Shown here piece after piece: positions 16,607 through 25,106 of a stretch of 35,892 nucleotides of DNA. The first letter of the stretch is position 1, and the number at the start of each line of letters is the position of its first letter. The position numbers and the translations under genes are program-made. Below the pieces are notes generated by a model that did no database searches, was not told where the DNA came from, and was given only the letters and a program-made list of their open reading frames with translations. Source of the DNA: an uncultured Sulfurovum sp. (GTDB lineage Bacteria; Campylobacterota; Campylobacteria; Campylobacterales; Sulfurovaceae); NCBI GenBank assembly GCA_902727915.1, contig CACVAU010000030.1, positions 1 to 35,892 of the forward strand, written 5' to 3'.

Positions 16607-16647
16607 ACATTTTACCCCTACGAAAAAACATCCTTTGTTTATACAAT
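16607..16647 (+). promoter_or_regulatory. Shared promoter element, copy 5 (hemH)
   Basis: TTTTTAACTG then ACATTTTACCC and CTAC (16607-16621), GAAAAAACATCC, and TACAAT at 16642-16647 in the fixed register. The hexamer ends 30 bases before the hemH ATG. ACATCC restarts 21 bases after the first ACAT, a possible direct repeat. Confidence 0.8.
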
Positions 16648-16677
16648 TCACTATAAAAATAAACTAAGGAAAAGAAG

Positions 16678-17616
16678 ATGCAAAAAAGCGTAATACTACT
16701 TAACATGGGTGGACCCAATAACCTTGATGAGGTTAAAACATTTTTGACCAACATGTTTAATGACAAAAATATTATTGCTGCACCAAGCCCTATACGTAAG
16801 ATGATAGCATGGTTTATTACAACAACACGTCTTAAAGAAGCACAAAGTAACTACGCTCATTTAGGTGGTAAGTCTCCATTGGTGGGCTATACGAAAAAGC
16901 TTGTTGAAGCACTGGAAAGCAAAATTGATGCTAAGGTAGATTATGCCATGCGTTATACACCCCCATTTACCAAAGAAGTTTTAGAACGTTTACAAAATAG
17001 TGATGAGATTTATGCCATTCCTCTTTATCCTCATTACTCTTCAACGACCACACTTTCCTCTTTTGAAGACTTAATGAGTGAGGCTAAGAAACTTGGTATA
17101 GCTGATAAAATTAGAACCATTGATTCTTACTATAAAGACCCAGCTTACATTAACTCTATAGTTGAGCGTGTAAAAGAGACCTTAGGAGATGAAGACCCAA
17201 GTGAGTATGAACTTGTTTTTTCAGCACATGGTTTACCTCAAAAGATTATAGATCAAGGTGACCAGTACCAACGTCATATTCGTTATACGCTCTTTTATGC
17301 CCGAAAAGCTTTAATGCTTCAAAAGGTTAACTTTCATAAAACGCATTTGGCGTACCAATCACGTTTAGGACCTATGGAGTGGATTCGTCCTTATTTAGAA
17401 GATAAGTTAGAAACTTTGACGAAAAAGAAAGTAATTGTTTTTCCCATTGCTTTTACGGTAGACAATTCTGAAACTGAATTTGAACTTGACATTGAGTATA
17501 AAGAGATTGCTGATACGTTAAAGTTTGAAGAGTATAAAGTTGCTAAAGCACCTAATGACCATCCATTTTTTATAGATGCCTTAAAAGGGATTTATGAAGG
17601 GATGAAGAAATATTAA
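16678..17616 (+). CDS. hemH: Ferrochelatase
   Basis: A 312-residue HemH, the last step of heme synthesis: insertion of Fe2+ into protoporphyrin IX. Signatures are LLNMGGP (8-13), YPHYSSTTT, the metal-site histidine H184 in FSAHGLP, YQSRLGPMEWIRPY (227-239) and the conserved E265 in NSETEFELDIEY. Length and motif order are normal. It stands apart from other heme genes under promoter copy 5. Protoporphyrin is a photosensitiser, so co-regulation with a photolyase-type operon would make sense, but this is inference. Confidence 0.95.
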   Translation: MQKSVILLNMGGPNNLDEVKTFLTNMFNDKNIIAAPSPIRKMIAWFITTTRLKEAQSNYAHLGGKSPLVGYTKKLVEALESKIDAKVDYAMRYTPPFTKEVLERLQNSDEIYAIPLYPHYSSTTTLSSFEDLMSEAKKLGIADKIRTIDSYYKDPAYINSIVERVKETLGDEDPSEYELVFSAHGLPQKIIDQGDQYQRHIRYTLFYARKALMLQKVNFHKTHLAYQSRLGPMEWIRPYLEDKLETLTKKKVIVFPIAFTVDNSETEFELDIEYKEIADTLKFEEYKVAKAPNDHPFFIDALKGIYEGMKKY

Positions 17617-17708
17617 ATAGAAAGCTTAAAATTTATTTATAAAAATATATTAAAAATAAAGTATAATATTTAAAATTTAAATATATTTTATAAAACAAAG
17701 GATTTTTT

Positions 17709-19379
17709 TTGCCTCTAAAACTTATTCCCAGTGATGAAACCTCATTAATCAAAGGTGAAAAACAACTTCTTGCAAGATTGAAGAAGTTGTATACTAATCA
17801 AGAAAATACCTCTTATGTTTATCTTACCCCTAGAATTGATAATGTAGAACCAGACTTTTTACTCATCGACAGCCAAAGGGGCATTGTGGTTTTTGAAACA
17901 AAAGATTGGACAGTAGACTACCTAAGCAGTATCAACCCTAAAGAAGTTGTAGCCAGAGATGGTAAAAAATATCATAATCCTGCCTTTCGATGTAACCAAT
18001 ACTTCAACAGCATCAAATCTCTTTTTTCTACCGACCTCACTTTACTGGACAACGATTTAGAATTAACTTTTAATCTTTATGCTTATGTGGTCTTTACTGC
18101 CATAAGTTCTGATAAGATTAAAGAAGACAAACTAAAAAAATTAACATTAGAAGAACTATTTCCTCAAAAATCTAAAAGAATTACTAAAGAATCGCTTGAT
18201 GTCATTCGTGGAATTATCTATCCTGAAATTCAGTTGCAAACATCTGAACAAGATGAGATTTCACAAATTATCAAAACCTTAGACATAGAGCAAGAATTAT
18301 TTGCAAAACGTCTTCCTATTGGGCATTACCTCATCTCTGGTGTGCCAGGAAGTGGGAAAACTGTGGTCTTAATTGCCAGAGCCATTCATTTGTTAAAGGC
18401 TTATCCAAATTGGAAGATAGCCATTGTTACCTACAATAACTCTCTCACCCAAAAGATAAAAAATAGACTTGAAGTATTAAACTCTAGTCTCTACTTTCAT
18501 CATATAAACCTTTTAAACATTGAAGTAACGACTTTTCATAAATTTGCATTAAAGGCATCTAAAGTTCGTATCCCTAGAGGGGCAACACAGAGCTTTTGGA
18601 ATGAAGAACTTGCCCAAAAAGCGTTAGATGTTGTAAAGCCAAGCTATGATGCTATTTTAGTAGATGAATATCAGGACTTTAGAAACTCTTGGTTAAAAGT
18701 ATGTATTAAATCACTAAAAAAACATAAAGACAAAGAGAATGAAGAACAAGTCAACCTTTTCTTAGCAGGTGATAGACTACAAAGTATCTATAATCCAACA
18801 GCTATTAATTGGCATAAAGACATCGGTCTCAATATGCAGGGACGTGCTAAAATATTTAAAAAAAGTTATCGAGCAGGAGAAGAACATTTAAACTTTTCTT
18901 TAAAATACTTAATGAGTGAGCAGACACTTAAAAAGGAAGTTGAAAAGTTTTATGAAGGCAGTGGGGACATAGAAAGTAAAATAGAAGAGAATAATTCCCT
19001 CTTTTTTATTGAAGGACAGTTTCCTGATGTAGTTATACAAATCAATACCTTACTCAATGAAGGCTACCTCTATAGCGAAATTTTAGTCTTAGCCAATACA
19101 TGGAAAGAAGCTCAACGTTTCTACACGAATCTTCCACCGTATCTTAAAGAGAAAGCAAAAGCTTCAAAGGAGGTACAAGAAGGAATTATGAACATTACTA
19201 CTTATCATTCTTCTAAAGGTCTTGAAAGTAAAGTATCTATTTTACTAAACGTAGATACCATCCATGAAAAAAAATTACTCTATGTTGGAACAACCAGAGC
19301 ATCCCAAAGACTTTATATGCATTCTAGTAATTTTAAACGTGGTGTAGGCGAAAATTTAAAAGCCATTGCTAACTGCTAA
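17709..19379 (+). CDS. NERD-domain nuclease / UvrD-type helicase fusion
   Basis: A 556-residue protein starting with TTG, chosen because AAAGGA lies just upstream and no ATG precedes the conserved region. The N-terminal NERD domain shows PD-(D/E)XK-like residues: D49 in EPDFLLID and E63/K65 in VVFETKDW. Then a superfamily 1 helicase core: Walker A GVPGSGKT (211-218), FHKFA, Walker B VDEYQDF (318-324), AGDRLQSIY, and the C-terminal TTYHSSKGLE and LLYVGTTRASQRLYMH motifs. Members are compact DNA nuclease-helicases, often found among defence genes; no partner is next to it here. The 92-base upstream gap is extremely AT-rich. Confidence 0.85.
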   Translation: MPLKLIPSDETSLIKGEKQLLARLKKLYTNQENTSYVYLTPRIDNVEPDFLLIDSQRGIVVFETKDWTVDYLSSINPKEVVARDGKKYHNPAFRCNQYFNSIKSLFSTDLTLLDNDLELTFNLYAYVVFTAISSDKIKEDKLKKLTLEELFPQKSKRITKESLDVIRGIIYPEIQLQTSEQDEISQIIKTLDIEQELFAKRLPIGHYLISGVPGSGKTVVLIARAIHLLKAYPNWKIAIVTYNNSLTQKIKNRLEVLNSSLYFHHINLLNIEVTTFHKFALKASKVRIPRGATQSFWNEELAQKALDVVKPSYDAILVDEYQDFRNSWLKVCIKSLKKHKDKENEEQVNLFLAGDRLQSIYNPTAINWHKDIGLNMQGRAKIFKKSYRAGEEHLNFSLKYLMSEQTLKKEVEKFYEGSGDIESKIEENNSLFFIEGQFPDVVIQINTLLNEGYLYSEILVLANTWKEAQRFYTNLPPYLKEKAKASKEVQEGIMNITTYHSSKGLESKVSILLNVDTIHEKKLLYVGTTRASQRLYMHSSNFKRGVGENLKAIANC

Positions 19380-19404
19380 TATATTTTATACTACCTAGAA
19401 AAAA

Positions 19405-21027
19405 TTAGCTGGCTTGATGAACGGTAAGTTGAGGAAATGGTATTTCCCAGTTATATTCATTTGAGGCATCCACACACCAACGCTGAATATCCCTTTGTAT
19501 CTTGAAATACAAAGGAGCCATATTTCCACTAAGATTAACAATAATCGCAATGTTTAAGGAGGAGTCACCAGCACTTTTAAACTGCACAAGAAGTTTGATA
19601 AGCCCATGAGTATAATCTTCTTTCTCAAACTTTGCCAATAAAAATTCTTGTAGTAAGTTAGGAATTGTAGTGGTACACTCTTTTTGATGTTTATAACTTA
19701 TGCCAAATGTTTCAAGCAATCGCATATCACTTGAAAGATTGAGTGGAGAAAGTGCTAAAAAATCAGCCACTAAATAGGTTTTACGACCTCCTCCTAAATT
19801 CTCTAACTCTATAAACTCCAAGGAAATACCCGTCATTTTTCCATAATAACCATCTGACAGTATCACCCATTCTTCTAGTTTACAAGGGAACCAAGGTTCA
19901 TTTTTATGTGAAGGTCTAGAGTGCAAGCCAACCAACCGTTCAATGGGAACACGAAGATACATGCCTGTTGTAGGATTTTCAATAATGGTAAAAACATTGA
20001 TATTTTTGACCTTCCATGGAAGCCCTTCAAAAAAGATCCTCTCTTCTTCACGTACAGACCCAATATTTAAAAAAAGTCTTGCCTGTTGCCATAAATTTGC
20101 AATGAGATTACGAAATGCCCAAATCATCCCTAAGAAAAGTAAAACACCAATACTAAATAGAAAAGAATCTTCTTCTATATAAAAAATTGCCATAGGAATA
20201 ATAATTGCTAAAGTAATCGTAGCAATTTTATAAAGTAAGTCCATAAATCGAATATAAAAACTTCTACTTGGTTTGGTAAAAATAGGAAAAATTTTAAGAA
20301 GTACAAAATAGATAAGTCTCATAAACGTTAGAACTACCAGCGTTCCAATAATCCCTTTAAAAAGTATCAATCCTCGTTCATGAAAAAAGTTTTTACTGTT
20401 CTCTTGTAATCTTGACGATAAAGAAACGGCATTTTTCTCTAAAAGAGCTACTTGATGTAATGAGGCATTGAGTTTACTAGAAAGCAGTTGGACCTGTTGC
20501 TTCCAATACCTTTCCAGTTTTTTTAACTCTTGGGTTAGTTCCTTATCTTTTGAAGTAGACAAAAGAATTTTAATGTTTTCATACGCTTTACTGGCTTTAG
20601 GCAAGATTGATTTATAATAGTCTATCTCCTCATGAAGATAAGCTTTTTCACGCATCTCTTTCGTTCCATTTTTAGCACTTTGAATTAGAGGCTTTAATAA
20701 AAGTTGAAAATCTTCACTTAAGGTTGTTTCCACTTGTACTGCATTACGCTGAACAACCGTTAGTTCTATTCCTGTTGCAATTTTTGAAAACTTTGTGCTT
20801 AAATCATCGATTTGGGTATTTAAATTTTTAATATTTTTCTTTAATTGTTCACTTTCATTTTCAGATAATGGCTTTTTAATGGCAAGTTTCTTGAGTTTAA
20901 GCTCTTTCTCTAAGGTTTGTTTAGAGATTTTTAACTCATTAAGCATGTAAAGAGTTTCTTCATCAGCAAAAGCATTACTGGACAAAAAGAGCAAAAAAGT
21001 AAAAGGGAAAAAAAAGTATTTTAACAT
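19405..21027 (-). CDS. MscS-family mechanosensitive channel with long periplasmic coiled coil
   Basis: A 540-residue protein. Residues 1-21 are a signal peptide ending AFA; about 25-215 are charged, heptad-rich and likely a periplasmic coiled coil; hydrophobic segments follow at about 221-300; then the MscS core IWAFRNLIANLWQQARLFLNIGSVREEERI and a cytosolic beta and alpha-beta domain (GLPWKVKNINVFTIIENPTTGMYLRVPIERL). Large MscS relatives release solutes on hypo-osmotic shock. Convergent with the helicase gene; no operon partners. Confidence 0.8.
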   Translation of the reverse strand: MLKYFFFPFTFLLFLSSNAFADEETLYMLNELKISKQTLEKELKLKKLAIKKPLSENESEQLKKNIKNLNTQIDDLSTKFSKIATGIELTVVQRNAVQVETTLSEDFQLLLKPLIQSAKNGTKEMREKAYLHEEIDYYKSILPKASKAYENIKILLSTSKDKELTQELKKLERYWKQQVQLLSSKLNASLHQVALLEKNAVSLSSRLQENSKNFFHERGLILFKGIIGTLVVLTFMRLIYFVLLKIFPIFTKPSRSFYIRFMDLLYKIATITLAIIIPMAIFYIEEDSFLFSIGVLLFLGMIWAFRNLIANLWQQARLFLNIGSVREEERIFFEGLPWKVKNINVFTIIENPTTGMYLRVPIERLVGLHSRPSHKNEPWFPCKLEEWVILSDGYYGKMTGISLEFIELENLGGGRKTYLVADFLALSPLNLSSDMRLLETFGISYKHQKECTTTIPNLLQEFLLAKFEKEDYTHGLIKLLVQFKSAGDSSLNIAIIVNLSGNMAPLYFKIQRDIQRWCVDASNEYNWEIPFPQLTVHQAS

Positions 21028-21177
21028 GAAGAGTCCTATTTCAAAGGTTAATCGAATGTATTGTATCTAAAAAAAATATAGTCTATAATTATTCATTATT
21101 TCAAAATTAATTAAATTTTATAATCAAAATATCCTATACTATCTTTAAGAAAACACATAAACTTAAAAGGACTTATT

Positions 21178-21408
21178 ATGAAACTATTACTTACATTAAC
21201 TTTACTTTTTACAACGAACATTATGGCTGAAGAGATAAATAGAGAAAAGTCTTTAACACAAGAAGAAAGATTTGAAATGCTTTTTGGTGAAGCAATACCA
21301 GACTACAGATTAATAGTAAAAGAAACACGTGAAAGAACTGACCATACAGGTGAGTCAAGACAAAGAATAGATTCAACACACCAAGTTGTTAAACTCTTTG
21401 GGATATAG
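21178..21408 (+). CDS. Small exported hypothetical protein
   Basis: A 76-residue protein with an apparent signal peptide (MKLLLTLTLLFTTNIMAEE, cleavage near 18) and a short charged mature part rich in E and R (ETRERTDHTGESRQR). AAAAGGAC precedes the ATG. Not recognised. The 150-base upstream region is AT-rich and shared with the divergent channel gene. Confidence 0.6.
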   Translation: MKLLLTLTLLFTTNIMAEEINREKSLTQEERFEMLFGEAIPDYRLIVKETRERTDHTGESRQRIDSTHQVVKLFGI

Positions 21409-21420
21409 CTTTTATATCCC
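21400..21420. terminator. Perfect hairpin at the end of the 21178 gene
   Basis: GGGATATA and TATATCCC pair perfectly around GCTTT, and the stem includes the TAG stop. It lies between two convergent genes. No proper T-run follows on either strand, so termination activity is uncertain. Confidence 0.4.
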
Positions 21421-21428
21421 TCTACTAT

Positions 21429-22133
21429 TTAATCCCCCTCATACATCAAACAAGCAAGAGGTTTACCTTTTTCTTGCATGTATCCAGCAGAGGAACGAAC
21501 CCAACCGACTAGACCAAAAGAAGTTTGTACCAAATAATCTTTAGAATCATTCGTATTAGACTCAGATGTTGTAAATGCATTGAATAAAACTTTGACTTTC
21601 TTGCCTTTTGATATTCTCGCAACAATACTTCCTGTGTCACCTTGTTGTGAATAAAGTGTGGCTAAAGCTGATATTTCACATTCCATATTGACAGAAAGAA
21701 AAGCTTGTTGTAGTTCTTTAATAGTATTTTTTGTAATTTGAAATTTTCTTTTTACTTCATAGTTTTGATTGGTTCTATTAGAAATATAAATACCCCCTGA
21801 TTGAGAAATAAACACGCTTTCTCCTGCAATCATTGTTTCTTTATCCTTATGTTTAAAAACAAAAGAAAAATCATCACTTGCTCCAGAATCAATAGAGAGT
21901 TGAATTTCTGCACCATGAATTGTTAAAAACATTGTTTTGATAGAAGTTTGAGTATTTTTATCTTGACGCTTTTTAATTTGCATACTTTTTATTAAGTTAG
22001 GTGCAATAAAAACCATCATATCATCAAGAATATATTGCTTATAATCTTTAAATGAGGCAGGTTTTTTAAACGTACTTTCTCCAAATAGTAAGGTTGTAAA
22101 GAGCATGGTTAAAATTATTTTTCTTAGTATCAT
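21429..22133 (-). CDS. Exported protein with C-terminal SH3-like domain
   Basis: A 234-residue protein. The start at 22133 is preferred over the longer frame (22226) because it gives a good signal peptide, MILRKIILTMLFTTLLFGES, and has AAGGGA just upstream. The C-terminal part (about 150-234) has the bacterial SH3 pattern: ALATLYSQQGDTGSIVARISKGKKVKVLFN, then YLVQTSFGLVGWVRSSAGYM. Such domains bind peptidoglycan or proteins in the periplasm. The middle is not recognised. Confidence 0.65.
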   Translation of the reverse strand: MILRKIILTMLFTTLLFGESTFKKPASFKDYKQYILDDMMVFIAPNLIKSMQIKKRQDKNTQTSIKTMFLTIHGAEIQLSIDSGASDDFSFVFKHKDKETMIAGESVFISQSGGIYISNRTNQNYEVKRKFQITKNTIKELQQAFLSVNMECEISALATLYSQQGDTGSIVARISKGKKVKVLFNAFTTSESNTNDSKDYLVQTSFGLVGWVRSSAGYMQEKGKPLACLMYEGD

Positions 22134-22271
22134 TTTTTCCCTTTGTATATTATAATTGTACCCAAATTGAAGTTTAATATGAAAATTGAAATAGAAGAAA
22201 GACTTTACCATAGGAAGTAAAGTCAATTTTTAAAAGAAGAAAATTAAGGTTTAACTAACTAACTAACTAAT

Positions 22272-22544
22272 TTACATTACTGAAGAAAGTTTAACTGTTT
22301 TACCACAGTGTGATGAATTTACTTTAAAAATAAACTTATCTTTAGTACCACGACTGGCTGTATAGATTTTTTTGCCAACTTTACAAGTGATTGAAGTTGA
22401 ACCACCCTTGTTAAGATTGGCAACACCTGAACCTGTGTGAATACTTAGTTTACTTCCTGAGTCATTTACCAATTTAAAGCTTGACGCAAAACTTGCTACT
22501 GGAATAATAGCCAAAGCCGATAATATCATAATTGTTTTTCTCAT
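22272..22544 (-). CDS. Small exported two-cysteine protein
   Basis: A 90-residue protein with signal peptide MRKTIMILSALAIIPVASFAS and a mature part of about 70 residues with two cysteines (SITCKVG, SSHCGKT) that could form a disulfide. Predicted beta-rich. AAAGGATT precedes the ATG. Family not recognised. Downstream lies a TAAC tetranucleotide run (22252-22270). Confidence 0.6.
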   Translation of the reverse strand: MRKTIMILSALAIIPVASFASSFKLVNDSGSKLSIHTGSGVANLNKGGSTSITCKVGKKIYTASRGTKDKFIFKVNSSHCGKTVKLSSVM

Positions 22545-22610
22545 GTTAATCCTTTTGAGTGTTATCTAACAGTGAAAATTATAGAAAAAAAAAGTCAATA
22601 AAAGTCAAAA

Positions 22611-23867
22611 TTATTGAATTTCTATATCATAATTTTCAAATCCTTGTTGTCCTTGTGTTCCTTTGTAAGGGGTATTGAAGAATTGTTTTCCATTTCTTAA
22701 TGTCATTCGGTAATGTACTTTTAGGCTATCTATATTTTCAGGCATCTTAAGTATTAATTCAATTTTTCGTTCTTTCTCATCTGTCCACTTGGCAACTTCA
22801 CCTTCAACCAAAAGATACTCACTAACGATGTTCTTCTTTTGGCTAAGGTTATAAATCTTATGTCCTTTCGGATAAAGCATCAATTTATCAATGTTTTGTG
22901 AAGATTTTGAGAGTATTTCACTTTTATTAGAGAGTTGAGGAAAAGAAAGGGAGATGCTTCCTTTCTTTGCTTTCATGCGATAATTATACGGGTCTTTATT
23001 GACTTGAAGCATTAATTTTACTTTTGAACCAGCGATTCTTTCAGCACTTAAGTTCATGTTTGAAAGGGCATCACTAAAACTATGTTGTACTTTACCCTCA
23101 CTAAGCTTTTGAGCTTTTAGCAAAGGTGATAAGTAGCCATTGGGTTTGATAAGGGACTTTAGTACAGTATAGGGAACAATAATGTTAGTTGTTCCATATG
23201 CATAAGCTTTTATTTCATAAGCATTGTAGGCTAAATGAAGACCATCTTCACCAAAACCAATGGCTTTAGCTAAGAGAAACTTATTGTCAAACCAATCCAG
23301 TTTCTCTTTGAGGCTATCGCTTTGTGTAATATGGTTTTGAATACGGTATTCTTGTTCCACAATTTCCTTGAGTTTCTTCTGATAGTTAGGGACAAAAACA
23401 TCTTTCAGACCAATTTCTTTACCTGTTTTACTGTCATAATTTATGAAGATGGTATTTCCCATACCATGAGCGCCTCCAAGATAAGCATAAAATGCACCTT
23501 CTAAAGTAAAGGTTTTATCTGTGGCAGAAAGAACTTTAATGTTAAGGCTTGATTCATGTCCCATAGCAGAAGCTACATTTCCTTCTTTAATCTCTTTTAA
23601 CACATGAGACTTTGGACTGTTTTGTGTTTTAAGTTCTTTTTCAATGGCTTGTCGTAGGTGCTTTTCTAAAGTTTTATTTGTACTACTAACCTTTGGGTAT
23701 TCTGTTTTTGTTTCCATACAAAAATCAACTTCTTTTTGACTGTCATCACTTAAGAGTGTGTTTTTACAAAATTTATGAGTGCTTTTTTCAAGAGTAGTTG
23801 AAACAGTACTGGCAACTAAGGTATTTAAAGAGAAAAGAAGTAGGAGGGGTAGGGTTTTAATGTTCAT
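22611..23867 (-). CDS. Exported DUF3298/DUF4163 (RsiV-like) protein
   Basis: A 418-residue protein. The start at 23867 is chosen over 23996 because it begins a clean signal peptide, MNIKTLPLLLLFSLNTLVAS, with AAGGAA before it. Residues about 60-250 fit the DUF4163-DUF3298 arrangement: FTLEGAFYAYLGGAHGMGNTIF, then TGKEIGLKDVF and a late EIKAYAYGTTNIIVPY. The C-terminal 150 residues are beta-rich and not recognised. Family members are periplasmic or cell-surface proteins, some binding lysozyme; no such role can be read here. Divergent from the tudS-like operon. Confidence 0.7.
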   Translation of the reverse strand: MNIKTLPLLLLFSLNTLVASTVSTTLEKSTHKFCKNTLLSDDSQKEVDFCMETKTEYPKVSSTNKTLEKHLRQAIEKELKTQNSPKSHVLKEIKEGNVASAMGHESSLNIKVLSATDKTFTLEGAFYAYLGGAHGMGNTIFINYDSKTGKEIGLKDVFVPNYQKKLKEIVEQEYRIQNHITQSDSLKEKLDWFDNKFLLAKAIGFGEDGLHLAYNAYEIKAYAYGTTNIIVPYTVLKSLIKPNGYLSPLLKAQKLSEGKVQHSFSDALSNMNLSAERIAGSKVKLMLQVNKDPYNYRMKAKKGSISLSFPQLSNKSEILSKSSQNIDKLMLYPKGHKIYNLSQKKNIVSEYLLVEGEVAKWTDEKERKIELILKMPENIDSLKVHYRMTLRNGKQFFNTPYKGTQGQQGFENYDIEIQ

Positions 23868-23971
23868 AAGGGTTCCTTGAGAATTAATCATGTTAGCGTA
23901 GCAGTATTTTACAAAATTGTAGAAAAAAAAGTCAAAAAAAATCATATTTTGAACATTAAAAAAATTAACTA

Positions 23972-24012
23972 ACATTTCACCCCTACTAAAAAACATTCAT
24001 TCAAGCTATTAT
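23972..24012 (+). promoter_or_regulatory. Shared promoter element, copy 6 (photolyase-type operon)
   Basis: TTAACTA then ACATTTCACCC and CTAC (23972-23986), TAAAAAACATTC, and TATTAT at 24007-24012 in the fixed register. The hexamer ends 24 bases before the ATG at 24037. ACATTC restarts 21 bases after the first ACAT. This copy would drive the operon encoding the LytTR regulator. Confidence 0.8.
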
Positions 24013-24036
24013 TATAAAAATAATAATTAGGACTTA

Positions 24037-24993
24037 ATGATGAAAATAGGTATCTCCGAATGTCTCCTTGGTATAGCATGTCGCTATGATGCTAAAAGTG
24101 TTAAAGACAGTGCAGTTGTTAATATGCTACAACAATATTTTGAATTTGAAGCATTTTGTCCTGAAAAAATAATCTTTGGAACCCCTCGAGAAAGCATACG
24201 TCAAGTTGAAATAAATAATAAGATTCGTATACATACAGGTTATACTAAGAAGGATGTGACTGATGAGCTTGAAGCCATCTCCAAGACATTAGCAGTTCAG
24301 GCACTAAAAGAAAACCTTTGTGGATTTATTCTTAAATCAAAATCACCCACTTGTGGCATGGAACGTGTTAAAGTGTATCAACCCATTAATGCTCCGAGTG
24401 AAAAAAAAGGTATTGGTACTTTTGCAGAAGCATTGAGAGAGCGTTACCCTTATCTACCTATGGAAGAAGAGGGGAGACTTGAAGATGCTTGGTTACGTGA
24501 GAATTTTTTAATGCAAGTTTTTGCCTATAAAGAGATTAGTGAATTTATTCAGACCAAGCCAAAAATAAAAGATTTAATACATTTTCATACAAATTATAAA
24601 TATCTCATCTATGCTAAATCACCTGTTGCCTATAAAATATTAGGACATATTGTTGCGAACGCTAAAAGGGAAAGTTTTGAAAAGTTACTGGAAAAATATC
24701 ATTATGAATTTTTAATTGCGATTAACCAAAAAAGTAATATTCCTAAAACCTATAATGTTTTACTCCATATTTATGGTTATTTTAAAAAGCTCATTACTAA
24801 AGATGAAAGATACCATGTATTGATAGCGATGGAAGAGTTTAAAGAAGGGGTTATTCCTTTAATTGCTGTTGTTAAATTGCTGAACTTGTATGTCAAACGT
24901 TTTGATATGCACTATTTAAAGGGACAGAAGTTTCTTAACCCTTACCCAGCAGCACTTGGACTTCGTTCAGAACTGAAGGCATTTAAAGTATGA
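24037..24993 (+). CDS. DUF523 (TudS-like) - DUF1722 fusion, YbgA-related
   Basis: A 318-residue two-domain protein. Residues 1-150 are DUF523: SECLLG (C9), CPE (C41, E43) and KSPTCG (C106) give the three cysteines that in thiouracil desulfurase TudS hold a [4Fe-4S] cluster. Residues about 175-310 are DUF1722, the domain of E. coli YbgA, whose gene lies beside the photolyase gene phrB. Here too it is followed, by ATGA overlap, by a photolyase start, which supports the same ancestral linkage. Desulfuration of thiolated pyrimidines is possible from the cysteines but not proven. First gene of a five-part operon under promoter copy 6. Confidence 0.85.
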   Translation: MMKIGISECLLGIACRYDAKSVKDSAVVNMLQQYFEFEAFCPEKIIFGTPRESIRQVEINNKIRIHTGYTKKDVTDELEAISKTLAVQALKENLCGFILKSKSPTCGMERVKVYQPINAPSEKKGIGTFAEALRERYPYLPMEEEGRLEDAWLRENFLMQVFAYKEISEFIQTKPKIKDLIHFHTNYKYLIYAKSPVAYKILGHIVANAKRESFEKLLEKYHYEFLIAINQKSNIPKTYNVLLHIYGYFKKLITKDERYHVLIAMEEFKEGVIPLIAVVKLLNLYVKRFDMHYLKGQKFLNPYPAALGLRSELKAFKV

Positions 24994-25106
24994 AAAAAGT
25001 ACTTTGGTTTAGACGTGACTTAGGTGTTACAGATAATGCCATTTTAGTACATGTTTTATTTTTGATAGGAATAACCTTGAAAAAGGCTCATAATGAAAAT
25101 GTATGA
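24990..25106 (+). pseudogene. phrB: Photolyase gene remnant (first ~19 codons only)
   Basis: A 38-codon frame overlapping the previous stop (ATGA). It begins MKKVLWFRRDLGVTDNAIL, the typical start of a class I DNA photolyase/cryptochrome (usual: VLWFRRDLR..DN.AL), then turns into unrelated VHVLFLIGITLKKAHNENV and stops inside the next gene's start region. Nearly all of the roughly 450-residue enzyme is missing, so an internal deletion joined its 5' end to sequence just before the next gene. The first residues are still in frame and could serve only as a coupling leader. Confidence 0.85.

Noticed and set aside
22134..22226. Longer start for the SH3-like protein
   Set aside because: The extra 31 residues are not signal-like, while the internal ATG at 22133 has a ribosome site and begins a good signal peptide.
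22252..22270. TAAC tetranucleotide run, possible phase-variation tract
   Set aside because: Lies between genes after a stop codon, under five units, and no start or promoter spacing obviously depends on it.
23868..23996. Longer start for the DUF3298 protein
   Set aside because: The extension is low-complexity F/N-rich, runs into promoter copy 6, and the ATG at 23867 begins a clean signal peptide with AAGGAA upstream.
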